Made by a program: the position numbers and the translations under genes. The notes beneath the pieces are model-generated. The model saw nothing but the letters and a program-made list of their open reading frames with translations, made no database searches and was not told the origin of the DNA. Source: Nocardia brasiliensis IFM 10847 (GTDB lineage: Bacteria > Actinomycetota > Actinomycetes > Mycobacteriales > Mycobacteriaceae). From it: a DNA stretch of 42,803 bases. Shown here in pieces: positions 8,473 to 18,437 of this stretch (position 1 is the stretch's first letter; every line of letters starts with the position of its first letter). The DNA lies in contig NZ_BAUA01000025.1 of the NCBI RefSeq assembly GCF_000710915.1, forward strand, positions 1 through 42,803. Direction: 5' to 3'.

Positions 8473-9666
8473 TCAATGAGTCGAGAAGACGGCGTCTCTC
8501 GTAGTGGCCAAGGCGCGCTGGAGCGCTCCGTGCAGCACCGGCGAGCCCGGCACGGTGCTGGCGCGCACCTCGGTGCGCGGCATGGTGAGTTCGTCGAGTG
8601 CGTCCTGTACGAGTGCGCGCAACCGTTCGCCGCCCGCGCTCGGCATCGCACCGGCCAGGATCAGGACCTCGGGGTCGACGACCGAGACGATGCTGGCGAG
8701 ACCGAGTGCGAGCCGGTCGGCGAGCTCGCGCAAGAAGGCGTCGCCGGCGTCCGGTGTCTCCAGCGCCTCGGCTACGACCAGTGCGGCGGTCGGCGCCGTG
8801 AGTCCGTGTCGGCGGGCGAGCGCCAGGACTCCGGGCGCCCCGGCGAGTTTCTGGAATCCGCCCGAGTTCTTCCGGCGGACATCGTGCACCACCGGTGCGC
8901 CGGGCAGCGGCATGTAGCCGACTTCGCCTGCGCCGCTGTGGAAACCGCGATGCAGCCGACCGGCGATCACGATCGCCGCGCCGACGCCCTCGCCGGTCCA
9001 GAGCAGCGCGAAATCCTCGCACCCCTGGGCCGCGCCGTGGGCCTGTTCGGCCATGGCCGCGAGATTCACGTCGTTCTCGATCGAGACCGTCGTGCCGATC
9101 GCGGCTTCCAGTTCGGCGACGAGCCTGGGGGAGTGCCAGCCCGGCAGGTGGGTGGCGTAGCGCAGCTTGCCGGTGGCGGGGTCGAGCGCGCCGCCGATCC
9201 CGATCACCACCTCGCGCACCGCGCCCGCGGCGAGTCCGGCCAGTCCGATCGTCTCGGCAACGGCCTCGGCCACCTTGGTGAGCGTCTGCGCGGCCTGCCA
9301 GCCCTTGGTGCTGACCTCGTGCTCGGCCAGGGTGGCGCCGGTGATGTCGGCGACCGCCAGGCGGATCGACGTGTTGGTGACGTCGACCCCCGCCACATAT
9401 CCTGCGGCCGGATTCACTTGGTAGAGCTGTGCGTTCGGGCCCGGACCCCCTGCCGCGGTACCCACCGGCACGACCAGTCCCGCGGCCTCCAGGCGGCCGA
9501 GCAACTGGGACGCTGTCGGCTTGGACAACCCGGTCAGCGTGCCGATCTGGGTGCGTGAGAGCGGGCCGTTGTCGAGCAGCAACTCCAGGGCGGCGCGGTC
9601 GTTGATCGCGCGCAGCAGGCTCGGCGTCCCCGCGAGTGGGTGTCGAGGATAGGTCACGCGATACAC
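8473..9666 (-). CDS. csnR: ROK family transcriptional repressor (CsnR-like)
   Basis: A 397-aa ROK-family regulator. An N-terminal winged helix (LLLDNGPLSRTQIGTLTGLSK through RLEAAGLV) is joined to a sugar-binding ROK domain (VAGVDVTNTSIRLAVAD, GIGGALDP, ENDVNLAA, GAGEVGYMPLPG). The usual zinc motif CxCGxxGC of ROK proteins is absent: the region reads HDVRRKNSGGFQKL. It is the first gene of the operon, matching Streptomyces csnR, which represses its own operon and is relieved by glucosamine oligosaccharides. The GTG start at 9666 has only a weak ribosome binding site and an in-frame GTG at 9657 is an alternative. A palindrome at 9703-9721 is a probable autoregulatory operator. Confidence 0.87.
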   Translation of the reverse strand: MYRVTYPRHPLAGTPSLLRAINDRAALELLLDNGPLSRTQIGTLTGLSKPTASQLLGRLEAAGLVVPVGTAAGGPGPNAQLYQVNPAAGYVAGVDVTNTSIRLAVADITGATLAEHEVSTKGWQAAQTLTKVAEAVAETIGLAGLAAGAVREVVIGIGGALDPATGKLRYATHLPGWHSPRLVAELEAAIGTTVSIENDVNLAAMAEQAHGAAQGCEDFALLWTGEGVGAAIVIAGRLHRGFHSGAGEVGYMPLPGAPVVHDVRRKNSGGFQKLAGAPGVLALARRHGLTAPTAALVVAEALETPDAGDAFLRELADRLALGLASIVSVVDPEVLILAGAMPSAGGERLRALVQDALDELTMPRTEVRASTVPGSPVLHGALQRALATTRDAVFSTH

Positions 9667-9702
9667 CCCATTCCGGATCAGGCGGCGACGCCCGGATAAA
9701 CT

Positions 9703-9721
9703 ATTAGGAAAGTTTCCAATT
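9703..9721. promoter_or_regulatory. Candidate ROK (CsnR-type) operator
   Basis: ATTAGGAAAGTTTCCAAT at 9703-9720 contains the perfect 11-bp palindrome GGAAAGTTTCC (9707-9717) with partly symmetric AT flanks. It is 37 bp upstream of the csnR-like start. AT-flanked GGAAA-TTTCC palindromes are, from memory, typical of actinobacterial ROK regulators, including the chitosanase repressor CsnR. Binding here is inferred. The divergent phosphoesterase gene starts about 160 bp away and might also be affected. Confidence 0.65.
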
Positions 9722-9883
9722 GATGTGAGCTAGGACACTAAACCAGGCTCGACCGCATGTCAATCGCTGTGCGTGTCGAATGGCCAAGTACTGGAGGCTG
9801 ACTCGTCAACTGCGCAGTCCGGGACGTTCAACTCGCGGTTATACCGTTCGGCTGTAACCGGTGCACAGCGGACGGAGATCCCC

Positions 9884-11293
9884 ATGCTCGACCCGCGACT
9901 TCGGACCGCCTGGCTGGCGAATGTGGCGGTCGGCGCGGCCACGGTGTCCGCGCGGACCCCGATCTATCTGCGGCCCGCCGCCCGGCGCACGGATTCGATA
10001 CGCACGCATCGAGATTCGATCATCGCGTCGGACCTGGAGGTGGTGACGGTCACCGCAGACTCGGTGATCCTCACCTGGACCACGCGGACGCGCGACGGCG
10101 CCGGTCGGCTGCGCCCCGTCCCCGCCGATACCGAGGTGCGCCTGGCCCCGGTCGACGGGCGCGCCGCGGCGCGCACCCACTTTCTGGACCCGACGCCGAC
10201 TCCTTATCACTACGCCGAGGTGACCGGGCTGGAGCCGGGGCGCGGCTACCGCTTCGAGGCGTACTCGAACGGCCACCGCGCCGGGCCGGCTCGGACGCTG
10301 GTGACCCGCCGATCCGGAACCCCGGAATCCACCGGTGTTTTCACGACCGCGCCACCGCCCCCGGGGCGGCTGCTGCGCACCCTCGCGCTGGCCAACGACG
10401 TGCACTACGGCGAGCAGGTCAGCGGTCTCGTGCTCAGCGGGTTGCCCACCGGCCTGCGCCACGACACCGGCCGCTATCCGGAGGTCATGCTCGATGCTCT
10501 GCTCGACGACGTGCGCAGGTCCGACCGTGCGGCCGACCACCTGATCCTGGCTGGTGACCTCACCGACAGCGGCACTCTCGACCAGTCGCGGGGAGTCCGG
10601 GCCCGATTGGATTCCTGGGGTGTGCTCGGTTCGGACTACTTCGTCTGCCGGGGCAACCACGACAAGCCGCAGGAGCAGCGCGGGGTACGAACCGATCACT
10701 GGGGCACCGTGTTTCACGCCCGTCAGCAGCTGGTCGAGTATCGGCTGGACGGCCTGCGCCTGATCGGGCTGGACACCACCCGGTTGCGCGGGTCCGGTGG
10801 CACCATCGCCGCTCCGCAACTCGATCGGCTTCGCGACATCCTGTCCGCCGACCCGGACTGCCCCACCGTGATTTTCGGCCACCACCCGGTGACTTCGCAT
10901 GCGGCGGTGAGCAATCCGGGCGGCCCGGGATTCGTGCTCGACCGTACCGATGCGGGTGCGCTGCAGGCCGTCTACCGTGCCGCACCCGGAGTGTTCCTGC
11001 AGCACAGCGGCCACACGCATCGCAACCGGGTGAACCGCCCGGATGCCGGGACCGGCGTCGAATTCCTCGAAGTCGCTGCGGTGAAGGAGTATCCGGGCGG
11101 GTACATGCTGCTGCGCCTCTACACGGGCGGTTACACGCTGAACTTCTACAAGACCCGCTCGGCCGCCGCCCGCAGCTGGAGCACCCGTACCCGTCGGCAA
11201 TATTTCGGGCTGCATCCCGACCACGCCCTCGGCAGCTGTGCCGACCGCAACCACGGCGCCCGTCGCGACTTCTCCGGGGTGGACCCGCGCTGA
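9884..11293 (+). CDS. Calcineurin-like metallophosphoesterase with N-terminal beta-sandwich domain
   Basis: A 469-aa protein. Residues about 40-160 look like a fibronectin-III/purple-acid-phosphatase-type beta domain (SVILTWTTRTRDG, YAEVTGLEPGRGYRFEAYSNG). The catalytic phosphoesterase domain follows, with all five metal-binding blocks: NDVHYG (DxH), LAGDLTDSG (GDxxD), CRGNHDKP (GNHD), IFGHHPVT and QHSGHTHRNR. It should hydrolyse phosphomono- or diesters with a dinuclear metal; class III cyclic nucleotide phosphodiesterases are a plausible relative. No convincing signal peptide is visible. The start at 9884 is chosen because GGAG lies six bases upstream. The frame is open back to 9773, but that stretch has no ribosome binding site. 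Confidence 0.85.
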   Translation: MLDPRLRTAWLANVAVGAATVSARTPIYLRPAARRTDSIRTHRDSIIASDLEVVTVTADSVILTWTTRTRDGAGRLRPVPADTEVRLAPVDGRAAARTHFLDPTPTPYHYAEVTGLEPGRGYRFEAYSNGHRAGPARTLVTRRSGTPESTGVFTTAPPPPGRLLRTLALANDVHYGEQVSGLVLSGLPTGLRHDTGRYPEVMLDALLDDVRRSDRAADHLILAGDLTDSGTLDQSRGVRARLDSWGVLGSDYFVCRGNHDKPQEQRGVRTDHWGTVFHARQQLVEYRLDGLRLIGLDTTRLRGSGGTIAAPQLDRLRDILSADPDCPTVIFGHHPVTSHAAVSNPGGPGFVLDRTDAGALQAVYRAAPGVFLQHSGHTHRNRVNRPDAGTGVEFLEVAAVKEYPGGYMLLRLYTGGYTLNFYKTRSAAARSWSTRTRRQYFGLHPDHALGSCADRNHGARRDFSGVDPR

Positions 11294-11390
11294 CCGGCGG
11301 ATTCGCCGAGCCCGGCACACGGTGAAACACCACTGGGTATGATCCGTCGAACAGTGGTGGCGGGCATGTTCATCCGGATCGGGAGGGACT

Positions 11391-12473
11391 GTGGTGGGGG
11401 ATTACGCGACGATCTTCGATCGGGTGCGCGGCTCGTTACTGGGCGGCGCCGTCGGTGACGCGCTCGGCTGGCCCATCGAATTCCTGCGGCTCGAACAGAT
11501 CCGTGCACAGCACGGCCCCGACGGCGTGACCGGATTCCTGCCCGCGTATGTCCAGGACGAGGCGCAGCAGATCACCGACGACACCCAGATGACGTTGTTC
11601 ACCGCGGAGGGACTGCTGCGCGCGACGCCGGGTGTGGACGCGTTGCCCGCGCTGCGCCGGTCCTACCTGCGCTGGTTGCAGACGCAGCGACAGGAGGAGC
11701 CGACGGCGCAGCCCGACGGCTGGCTGGCGAGCCTGCCGTTCCTGTACGCGGTGCGTGCACCGGGGAACGCGTGCATGTCCGGGCTGGGCAAGCAGGCCCG
11801 CGGGTACATCGCGCCGAGTCCGCTGGGTGAGCCCGGCCCGGTGAATCCCGAGTCGAAGGGGTGCGGCACGGTGATGCGCTCCGCGCCGTTCGGCCTGGCC
11901 GGAATGGGTTCCGAGCGTGCGTTTTCGCTCGCCGCCCAGGCGGCACAGCTGACCCACGGCCATCCCACCGGCTACTTCGCCGCGGGTGCGTTCGCGGCGC
12001 TGGTCGATCGGGTGGTGAGCGGTATCGAATTGCCGATCGCCCTGCAGCAGACCATCGCTCAGTTGGCCGAGTTCCCGGCGGCCACCGAAACCGTTGGCGC
12101 CCTGGAACGCGCCATCGAGGCGGCCGAAACTCCGGCCACCGCCGAACAACTCGAAACCGTGGGCGCGGGCTGGATCGCGGAGGAATGTCTGGCGATCGCG
12201 GTCTACTGCGCGCTGCATGCGGCCAAGACGGGCGATCCGCGTGCGGCACTGCTGCTCTCGGTCAACCACTCCGGCGACTCCGACTCCACCGGCGCGGTCG
12301 CGGGCAATCTGATCGGCGCTGTGCACGGGTTGTCGCGGCTGCCGATGGATCTGGTCGCCGCGGTCGAGGGGCGCGACGTGCTGATCCAGGTCGCCGACGA
12401 TCTCGTGATGAACTACGGCCTGGGCGACCGAGCCGCGGTTGCCATCCGATACCCGGTCGACGAAGGTCTCTGA
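11391..12473 (+). CDS. ADP-ribosylglycohydrolase family protein
   Basis: A 360-aa all-helical hydrolase of the DraG/ARH family that removes ADP-ribose from proteins or small molecules using two Mg ions. The N-terminal GSLLGGAVGDALGWPIEF, the ITDDTQMTLFTAEGLL metal motif, GCGTVMRSAPFGL and the C-terminal NHSGDSDSTGAVAGNLIGA with metal-ligand aspartates are all present, so an active enzyme is likely. GGGAGG precedes two in-frame GTG codons (11391 and 11394); the second has the better spacing. No partner ADP-ribosyltransferase or dinitrogenase gene is nearby, so the target is unknown. Confidence 0.9.
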   Translation: MVGDYATIFDRVRGSLLGGAVGDALGWPIEFLRLEQIRAQHGPDGVTGFLPAYVQDEAQQITDDTQMTLFTAEGLLRATPGVDALPALRRSYLRWLQTQRQEEPTAQPDGWLASLPFLYAVRAPGNACMSGLGKQARGYIAPSPLGEPGPVNPESKGCGTVMRSAPFGLAGMGSERAFSLAAQAAQLTHGHPTGYFAAGAFAALVDRVVSGIELPIALQQTIAQLAEFPAATETVGALERAIEAAETPATAEQLETVGAGWIAEECLAIAVYCALHAAKTGDPRAALLLSVNHSGDSDSTGAVAGNLIGAVHGLSRLPMDLVAAVEGRDVLIQVADDLVMNYGLGDRAAVAIRYPVDEGL

Positions 12474-12485
12474 GGTTCCACCACG

Positions 12486-12524
12486 CCGCAGCCCCGCACA
12501 CCGGGTCGGCGTGCGGGGCTGCGG
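12486..12524. terminator. Bidirectional hairpin terminator
   Basis: CCGCAGCCCCGCAC at 12486-12499 is perfectly complementary to GTGCGGGGCTGCGG at 12511-12524, with an 11-nt loop. It lies between the converging ends of the ADP-ribosylglycohydrolase gene and katG. There is no U-tract, as is common for actinobacterial terminators. Confidence 0.75.
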
Positions 12525-12564
12525 GGGAGTGGTCGCGGACCGGTGTGCCGGTCAGCGCACCAGG

Positions 12565-14850
<2,286 letters not shown>

Positions 14851-14859
14851 TTATGGATA

Positions 14860-14877
14860 CGTTCATAAGTATGAACG
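14860..14877. promoter_or_regulatory. 18-bp palindrome upstream of katG, candidate Fur/PerR-like operator
   Basis: CGTTCATA (14860-14867) and TATGAACG (14870-14877) are perfect inverted repeats around a 2-nt centre, 66 bp upstream of the katG start. An AT-rich palindrome at a katG promoter suggests a Fur-family (FurA/CatR-like) repressor acting in trans. The regulator identity is inferred. Confidence 0.6.
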
Positions 14878-15056
14878 ATTCCAGTCTTGGCCGCGCGGTT
14901 TTCCCCGGATTGCTCTGAGTGCGCACGTCGATCGGGTACCAGGGCTGTCGCGCGGCCGTGTTCCGGCGAATAATGACCGAAGTGTGACGCCCGGCTGAGC
15001 GGGGACTTTCCGGATCGGACCGTTCGTTGTACGGGAAGCCGATATGAGGAGGTCAT

Positions 15057-15512
15057 GTGGCACAGGAATACAACCGGAACCCTGCGGCGGTCTCCGCGCT
15101 GTCGCCGGAGCAGTACCACGTCACCCAGGAGAACGGGACCGAGCGCGCGTTCACCGGCGAGTACTGGGACAACCACGAGCCGGGGATCTACGTGGACGTG
15201 GTGTCGGGCGAGCCGCTGTTCGCGTCGGTCGACAAGTTCGACAGCGGCTCCGGCTGGCCGAGCTTCACCAAGCCGATCGACGCCGCGAACGTGGTCGAGA
15301 AGCGGGACTTCAGCCATCTGATGATCCGGACCGAGGCACGTTCGGCGCATGGCGACAGCCATCTCGGGCACGTGTTCAAGGACGGCCCGCGCGCCGCGGG
15401 CGGCCTCCGGTACTGCATCAACTCGGCGGCACTGCGGTTCATCCACCTCGACGACCTCGAGGCGCAAGGGTATGGACAGTACAAGGCACTTTTCACGAAG
15501 GAGGACGCGTGA
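15057..15512 (+). CDS. msrB: Peptide-methionine (R)-S-oxide reductase MsrB, Cys-poor form
   Basis: A 151-aa MsrB that reduces methionine R-sulfoxide in proteins. Family motifs are clear: [52 protein letters not shown] and the catalytic Cys in [10 protein letters not shown]. The four Cys that bind structural zinc in many MsrB proteins are absent, and the usual resolving Cys site (SGCGWPSF) reads SGSGWPSF, so the catalytic Cys is the only one in the protein. Regeneration may therefore use a reductant directly. GAGGAGG is well placed before the GTG start. The stop overlaps the msrA start by four bases (GTGA). Confidence 0.93.
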   Translation: MAQEYNRNPAAVSALSPEQYHVTQENGTERAFTGEYWDNHEPGIYVDVVSGEPLFASVDKFDSGSGWPSFTKPIDAANVVEKRDFSHLMIRTEARSAHGDSHLGHVFKDGPRAAGGLRYCINSAALRFIHLDDLEAQGYGQYKALFTKEDA

Positions 15513-16024
15513 GCGACACGCGAAAGGCGATTCTGGCCGGCGGCTGCTTCTGGGGCATGCAGGAATTGATCCGCAGGCAGCCGGGGGTGTTGTCGACGCG
15601 CGTCGGCTACACCGGCGGCAGCAACGACCACCCGACCTATCGCAATCACCCCGGTCACGCGGAGGCCGTGGAGATCGTCTACGACCCGGCGCAGACCGAC
15701 TACCGGGCGTTGCTGGAGTTCCTCTTCCAGATCCACGATCCGACGACCAAGGACCGGCAGGGCAACGACATCGGCAGCAGCTACCGCTCGGCGATCTTCT
15801 ATCTGGACGACGAGCAGAAGCGGGTCGCGCTGGACACCATCGCTGACGTCGACGCCTCGGGCCTGTGGCCGGGCAAGGTCGTCACCGAGGTGACCCCGGC
15901 GAGCGAGTTCTGGGAGGCCGAGGCCGACCACCAGGACTACTTGCAGAAGTACCCGAACGGCTACACCTGCCACTTCCCCCGTCCGGGCTGGAAGCTGCCG
16001 AAGCGGGCGGCTGCCACGCAGTAA
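15509..16024 (+). CDS. msrA: Peptide-methionine (S)-S-oxide reductase MsrA
   Basis: A 171-aa MsrA that reduces methionine S-sulfoxide, complementing MsrB. The catalytic Cys is in [11 protein letters not shown] near the N-terminus, and [35 protein letters not shown] and [19 protein letters not shown] are conserved family blocks. The GTG start overlaps the msrB stop and has GAAGGAGG upstream, so the two are translationally coupled. With divergent katG 260 bp away this forms an oxidative-stress cluster. Confidence 0.95.
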   Translation: MSDTRKAILAGGCFWGMQELIRRQPGVLSTRVGYTGGSNDHPTYRNHPGHAEAVEIVYDPAQTDYRALLEFLFQIHDPTTKDRQGNDIGSSYRSAIFYLDDEQKRVALDTIADVDASGLWPGKVVTEVTPASEFWEAEADHQDYLQKYPNGYTCHFPRPGWKLPKRAAATQ

Positions 16025-16040
16025 CCGCGGTCGAACGAGT

Positions 16041-16077
16041 TCTGGCCGGTGCCCCTGTCGCGGGGGTGCCGGCCAGA
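16041..16077. terminator. Bidirectional hairpin terminator after msrA
   Basis: TCTGGCCGGTGCCCC (16041-16055) pairs over 15 bp, including two G-U pairs, with GGGGTGCCGGCCAGA (16063-16077), leaving a 7-nt loop. It lies between the converging msrA and luciferase-like genes. No U-tract. Confidence 0.75.
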
Positions 16078-16102
16078 GTCGTTGTGCGTGGGTGAATTCC
16101 CG

Positions 16103-17107
16103 TCAGCCGACCGTCTGCGCATCGGCCATGGCGGCCGCGGTCAGCTCTACCGAGCGCACCCGGTCGGCGATGCCCGTGGCGTGATGGGCGGTGATGAGTT
16201 CGTCGGCGTCGATGGACGCGGCGAAATCGTCCAGGTAGGCCCGGACCTCGGCGGGCGTGCCGACCGCGGTGTACTTCGTCATCGCGGTGAGTTGCCCGCC
16301 GTTGGGCGAGGCCAGGAACGCGTCGATGTCCGCGTCGGAGAACTCGGCGCCCGCCGCGCCCCGTTTGATCATCATCCGGGCGCGCGCCCGGTAGGCGACG
16401 GTCTTCTGCTCCGTCGCGTCCTCGGCGTCCGCGGCGGCGAACACGTTGACCCCGGCCATCACGTACGGCTCGGCCAGCTGTTCGGACGGCCGGAACACGT
16501 CGCGGTAGACCGAGACCGCCTGGTGCAGCGCGTCGGGCGCGAAGTGCGACGCGAACGCGTACGGCAGGCCGAGCTGCCCGGCGAGCTGTGCGCCGAACAG
16601 CGACGATCCCAGGATGTACAGCGGCACAACACTTTCCGCGCGCGGCACGGCGCGCACGCCTGGTACCCGGGTGTTTCCGGTCAGGTAGCCCTGCAGCTCC
16701 AGCACGTCCTGCGGGAAGGAGTCGGCCGATGCCGGATCGCGGCGCAGCGCGTACATCGTCTTCTGATCGCTGCCGGGCGCGCGGCCCAGTCCGAGATCGA
16801 TCCGGCCGGGGAACAGCGTCTCCAGCGTGCCGAACTGTTCGGCGATCACCAGCGGGGAATGGTTGGGCAGCATGATGCCGCCCGCGCCGAGCCGGATGGT
16901 CGCGGTGTGCTCGGCGACATGGCCGATGAGCACGCTGGTCGCGCTCGACGCGATGGATCCCATGTTGTGGTGCTCGGCGTACCAGACGCGGCGGTACCCG
17001 CTGCGCTCGGCGGCCTGCGCCAGCGCGACACTGTTGGCGAAGCTGTCGCGCGCGGTCTGGCCGGGCGCGATCGATGCCAGGTCGAGGATGGACAGGGCGA
17101 TGGGCAT
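16103..17107 (-). CDS. LLM-class (luciferase-like) flavin-dependent monooxygenase
   Basis: A 334-aa TIM-barrel oxidoreductase of the bacterial luciferase-like family, in the single-subunit group that includes MsnO8-type proteins. Hallmarks are [72 protein letters not shown] and [28 protein letters not shown]. These enzymes use FMNH2 or F420 and an unknown organic substrate. An ArsR-type regulator lies 19 bp upstream on the same strand, suggesting a two-gene regulated unit. Confidence 0.92.
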   Translation of the reverse strand: MPIALSILDLASIAPGQTARDSFANSVALAQAAERSGYRRVWYAEHHNMGSIASSATSVLIGHVAEHTATIRLGAGGIMLPNHSPLVIAEQFGTLETLFPGRIDLGLGRAPGSDQKTMYALRRDPASADSFPQDVLELQGYLTGNTRVPGVRAVPRAESVVPLYILGSSLFGAQLAGQLGLPYAFASHFAPDALHQAVSVYRDVFRPSEQLAEPYVMAGVNVFAAADAEDATEQKTVAYRARARMMIKRGAAGAEFSDADIDAFLASPNGGQLTAMTKYTAVGTPAEVRAYLDDFAASIDADELITAHHATGIADRVRSVELTAAAMADAQTVG

Positions 17108-17126
17108 GGGACGCCGCCTTTCGAGA

Positions 17127-17420
17127 TCAGAGAACGCGCTGCAGTTGTGCGGTGAAGGCCCGGATGCGGGCGTCGTCGCGGCGGTAGTAGATCCATTGAC
17201 CGCGCCGGGTGCCGGTGACGAACCCCGCGCGCTGCAGGATCGCCAGGTGCGTCGAGATGGTCGAGGCCGAGGTGCCGGCCTTCTGCTGGATCAGGCCCGC
17301 GCAGACGCCGAGCTCGGCGGTGTCGCAGGCCCGCCCGGGGAAGTGCACGTCCGGCTCCTTGAGCCACTCCAGCACCCGCAGCCGGGTCTCGTTCGCCAGC
17401 GCCTTGCATTCGTCCAGCAC
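17127..17420 (-). CDS. ArsR-family winged-helix transcriptional regulator
   Basis: A 97-aa regulator with the ArsR fold: [19 protein letters not shown], recognition helix [33 protein letters not shown], short C-terminal helix. Two Cys (in [13 protein letters not shown]) could be redox- or metal-responsive but do not form a classical ELCVCDL arsenic site. GTG at 17420 is preferred over GTG at 17426 because AAGGA is eight bases from the former and only two from the latter. It probably controls itself and the luciferase-like gene through the palindrome just upstream. Confidence 0.85.
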   Translation of the reverse strand: MLDECKALANETRLRVLEWLKEPDVHFPGRACDTAELGVCAGLIQQKAGTSASTISTHLAILQRAGFVTGTRRGQWIYYRRDDARIRAFTAQLQRVL

Positions 17421-17438
17421 GCGCACCGTCCTTCGTTA

Positions 17439-17456
17439 TTTCGCTAATTAACGAAA
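17439..17456. promoter_or_regulatory. Imperfect 18-bp palindrome, likely ArsR autoregulatory operator
   Basis: TTTCGCTAATTAACGAAA reads as an inverted repeat with a single mismatched pair, centred on TAATTA, 19 bp upstream of the ArsR start. AT-rich imperfect palindromes of this size at the start of the regulated gene are typical ArsR operators. Confidence 0.6.
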
Positions 17457-17577
17457 CTACGCCGCGTGCTGCCGCTCGGCACCATGACGCAAGTCACTAC
17501 AAGACGCCACGCTCGCTCAACCCACCAAGTGCAACGCCGCGGCACTCGATTCCATGCCCTCGCGTACGGAGTGCGAT

Positions 17578-18324
17578 TCAGCCGCCGACCACGGCCGGTT
17601 GCGGTCGTGCCGGCAGGGCGGTGGGCGCGATGGCGCCGAACAGTCGCAGGACGTCGCGCACGAATTCGATGCGGCCGACGCCGAGCCGGGCCAGCGCGGG
17701 TCCGTGGTCCGCGGCGACCACCACCGTCGAGCCGGCCAGGAACAGCCACCACAGCGCCACGATCACCCGTCGCGCGCCGGGCGTGGTGGTGGCGAACGCG
17801 ACCCGCAGGCGCTGGCAGTGGAACGGTACGTGCCGGAGTTCGTCGTTCAGGATCAATCCGGCGACCTGCGTGGTCAGCCGATCGTCGGTGCCGTCGCGCA
17901 ACGCGCGGTAATAGCGCAGCGCGACGATCTCCGCGACCATCAGCACGGTCAGTTCCAGCCGCAGCCCGAGCATCCGGCGCAGTCGCACGAAAACCAGGTC
18001 GCTCCAATGGCTTCCGATGGTCCGCCAGCCGCCTGCCCGCAGCAACAGGCCAAGCAGCCGCGCGTGGTCGATCTCCTCGGCGATGAACAGTCGTACCGCC
18101 GCGGCGTACTCCGGATCGCCCGCGCGCTCGGCCTTGGCGATGAGATTCGCGCCGTCGCCGCTCTCGCCGACCTGGAAGCGCTGCACACTGCGCGCGACGG
18201 CCGGATGCAGCCGGGCTCCACTCGCCCATTCCGGATCGCCGAGCGCGGCCCTGGCCGCCGCCTTCGCCTCGAATTCGCTTGTCCACCGTGAGAACTCGTG
18301 CACATCCACCCTGGCGACCTCCAT
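17578..18324 (-). CDS. Ferritin-like diiron-type protein of unknown function
   Basis: A 248-aa helical protein. Two ExxH motifs are visible, E84-I-D-H87 (IAEEIDHARLL) and E162-L-R-H165 (LNDELRHVPFH), plus candidate carboxylates E54 and E132. This is the pattern of a four-helix-bundle diiron carboxylate protein. A hydrophobic C-terminal stretch (VIVALWWLFLAGSTVVVAA) could be membrane-associated. I do not recognise the family; an AurF-like oxygenase or a ferritin-like domain protein are options. ATG at 18324 has a poor ribosome binding site. GTG at 18309, with GGAGG eight bases before it, is a credible alternative start. Divergent from the reductase at 18438. Confidence 0.7.
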   Translation of the reverse strand: MEVARVDVHEFSRWTSEFEAKAAARAALGDPEWASGARLHPAVARSVQRFQVGESGDGANLIAKAERAGDPEYAAAVRLFIAEEIDHARLLGLLLRAGGWRTIGSHWSDLVFVRLRRMLGLRLELTVLMVAEIVALRYYRALRDGTDDRLTTQVAGLILNDELRHVPFHCQRLRVAFATTTPGARRVIVALWWLFLAGSTVVVAADHGPALARLGVGRIEFVRDVLRLFGAIAPTALPARPQPAVVGG

Positions 18325-18437
18325 CTCGTCGAGCGCGCCCCCTCGGCGGCGCACCCGTTGTTCCGGCAAACCTAAACAGCCGGTGTGGAGTTCGGCAGCG
18401 CACTTCGTGGAGATCCTGTGCAGGTAGGGTCGCGGCA

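Noticed and set aside
9773..9883. Extended N-terminus of the metallophosphoesterase
   Set aside because: The frame is open, but there is no ribosome binding site at 9773 and the stretch adds no signal peptide; GGAG before 9884 decides the start.
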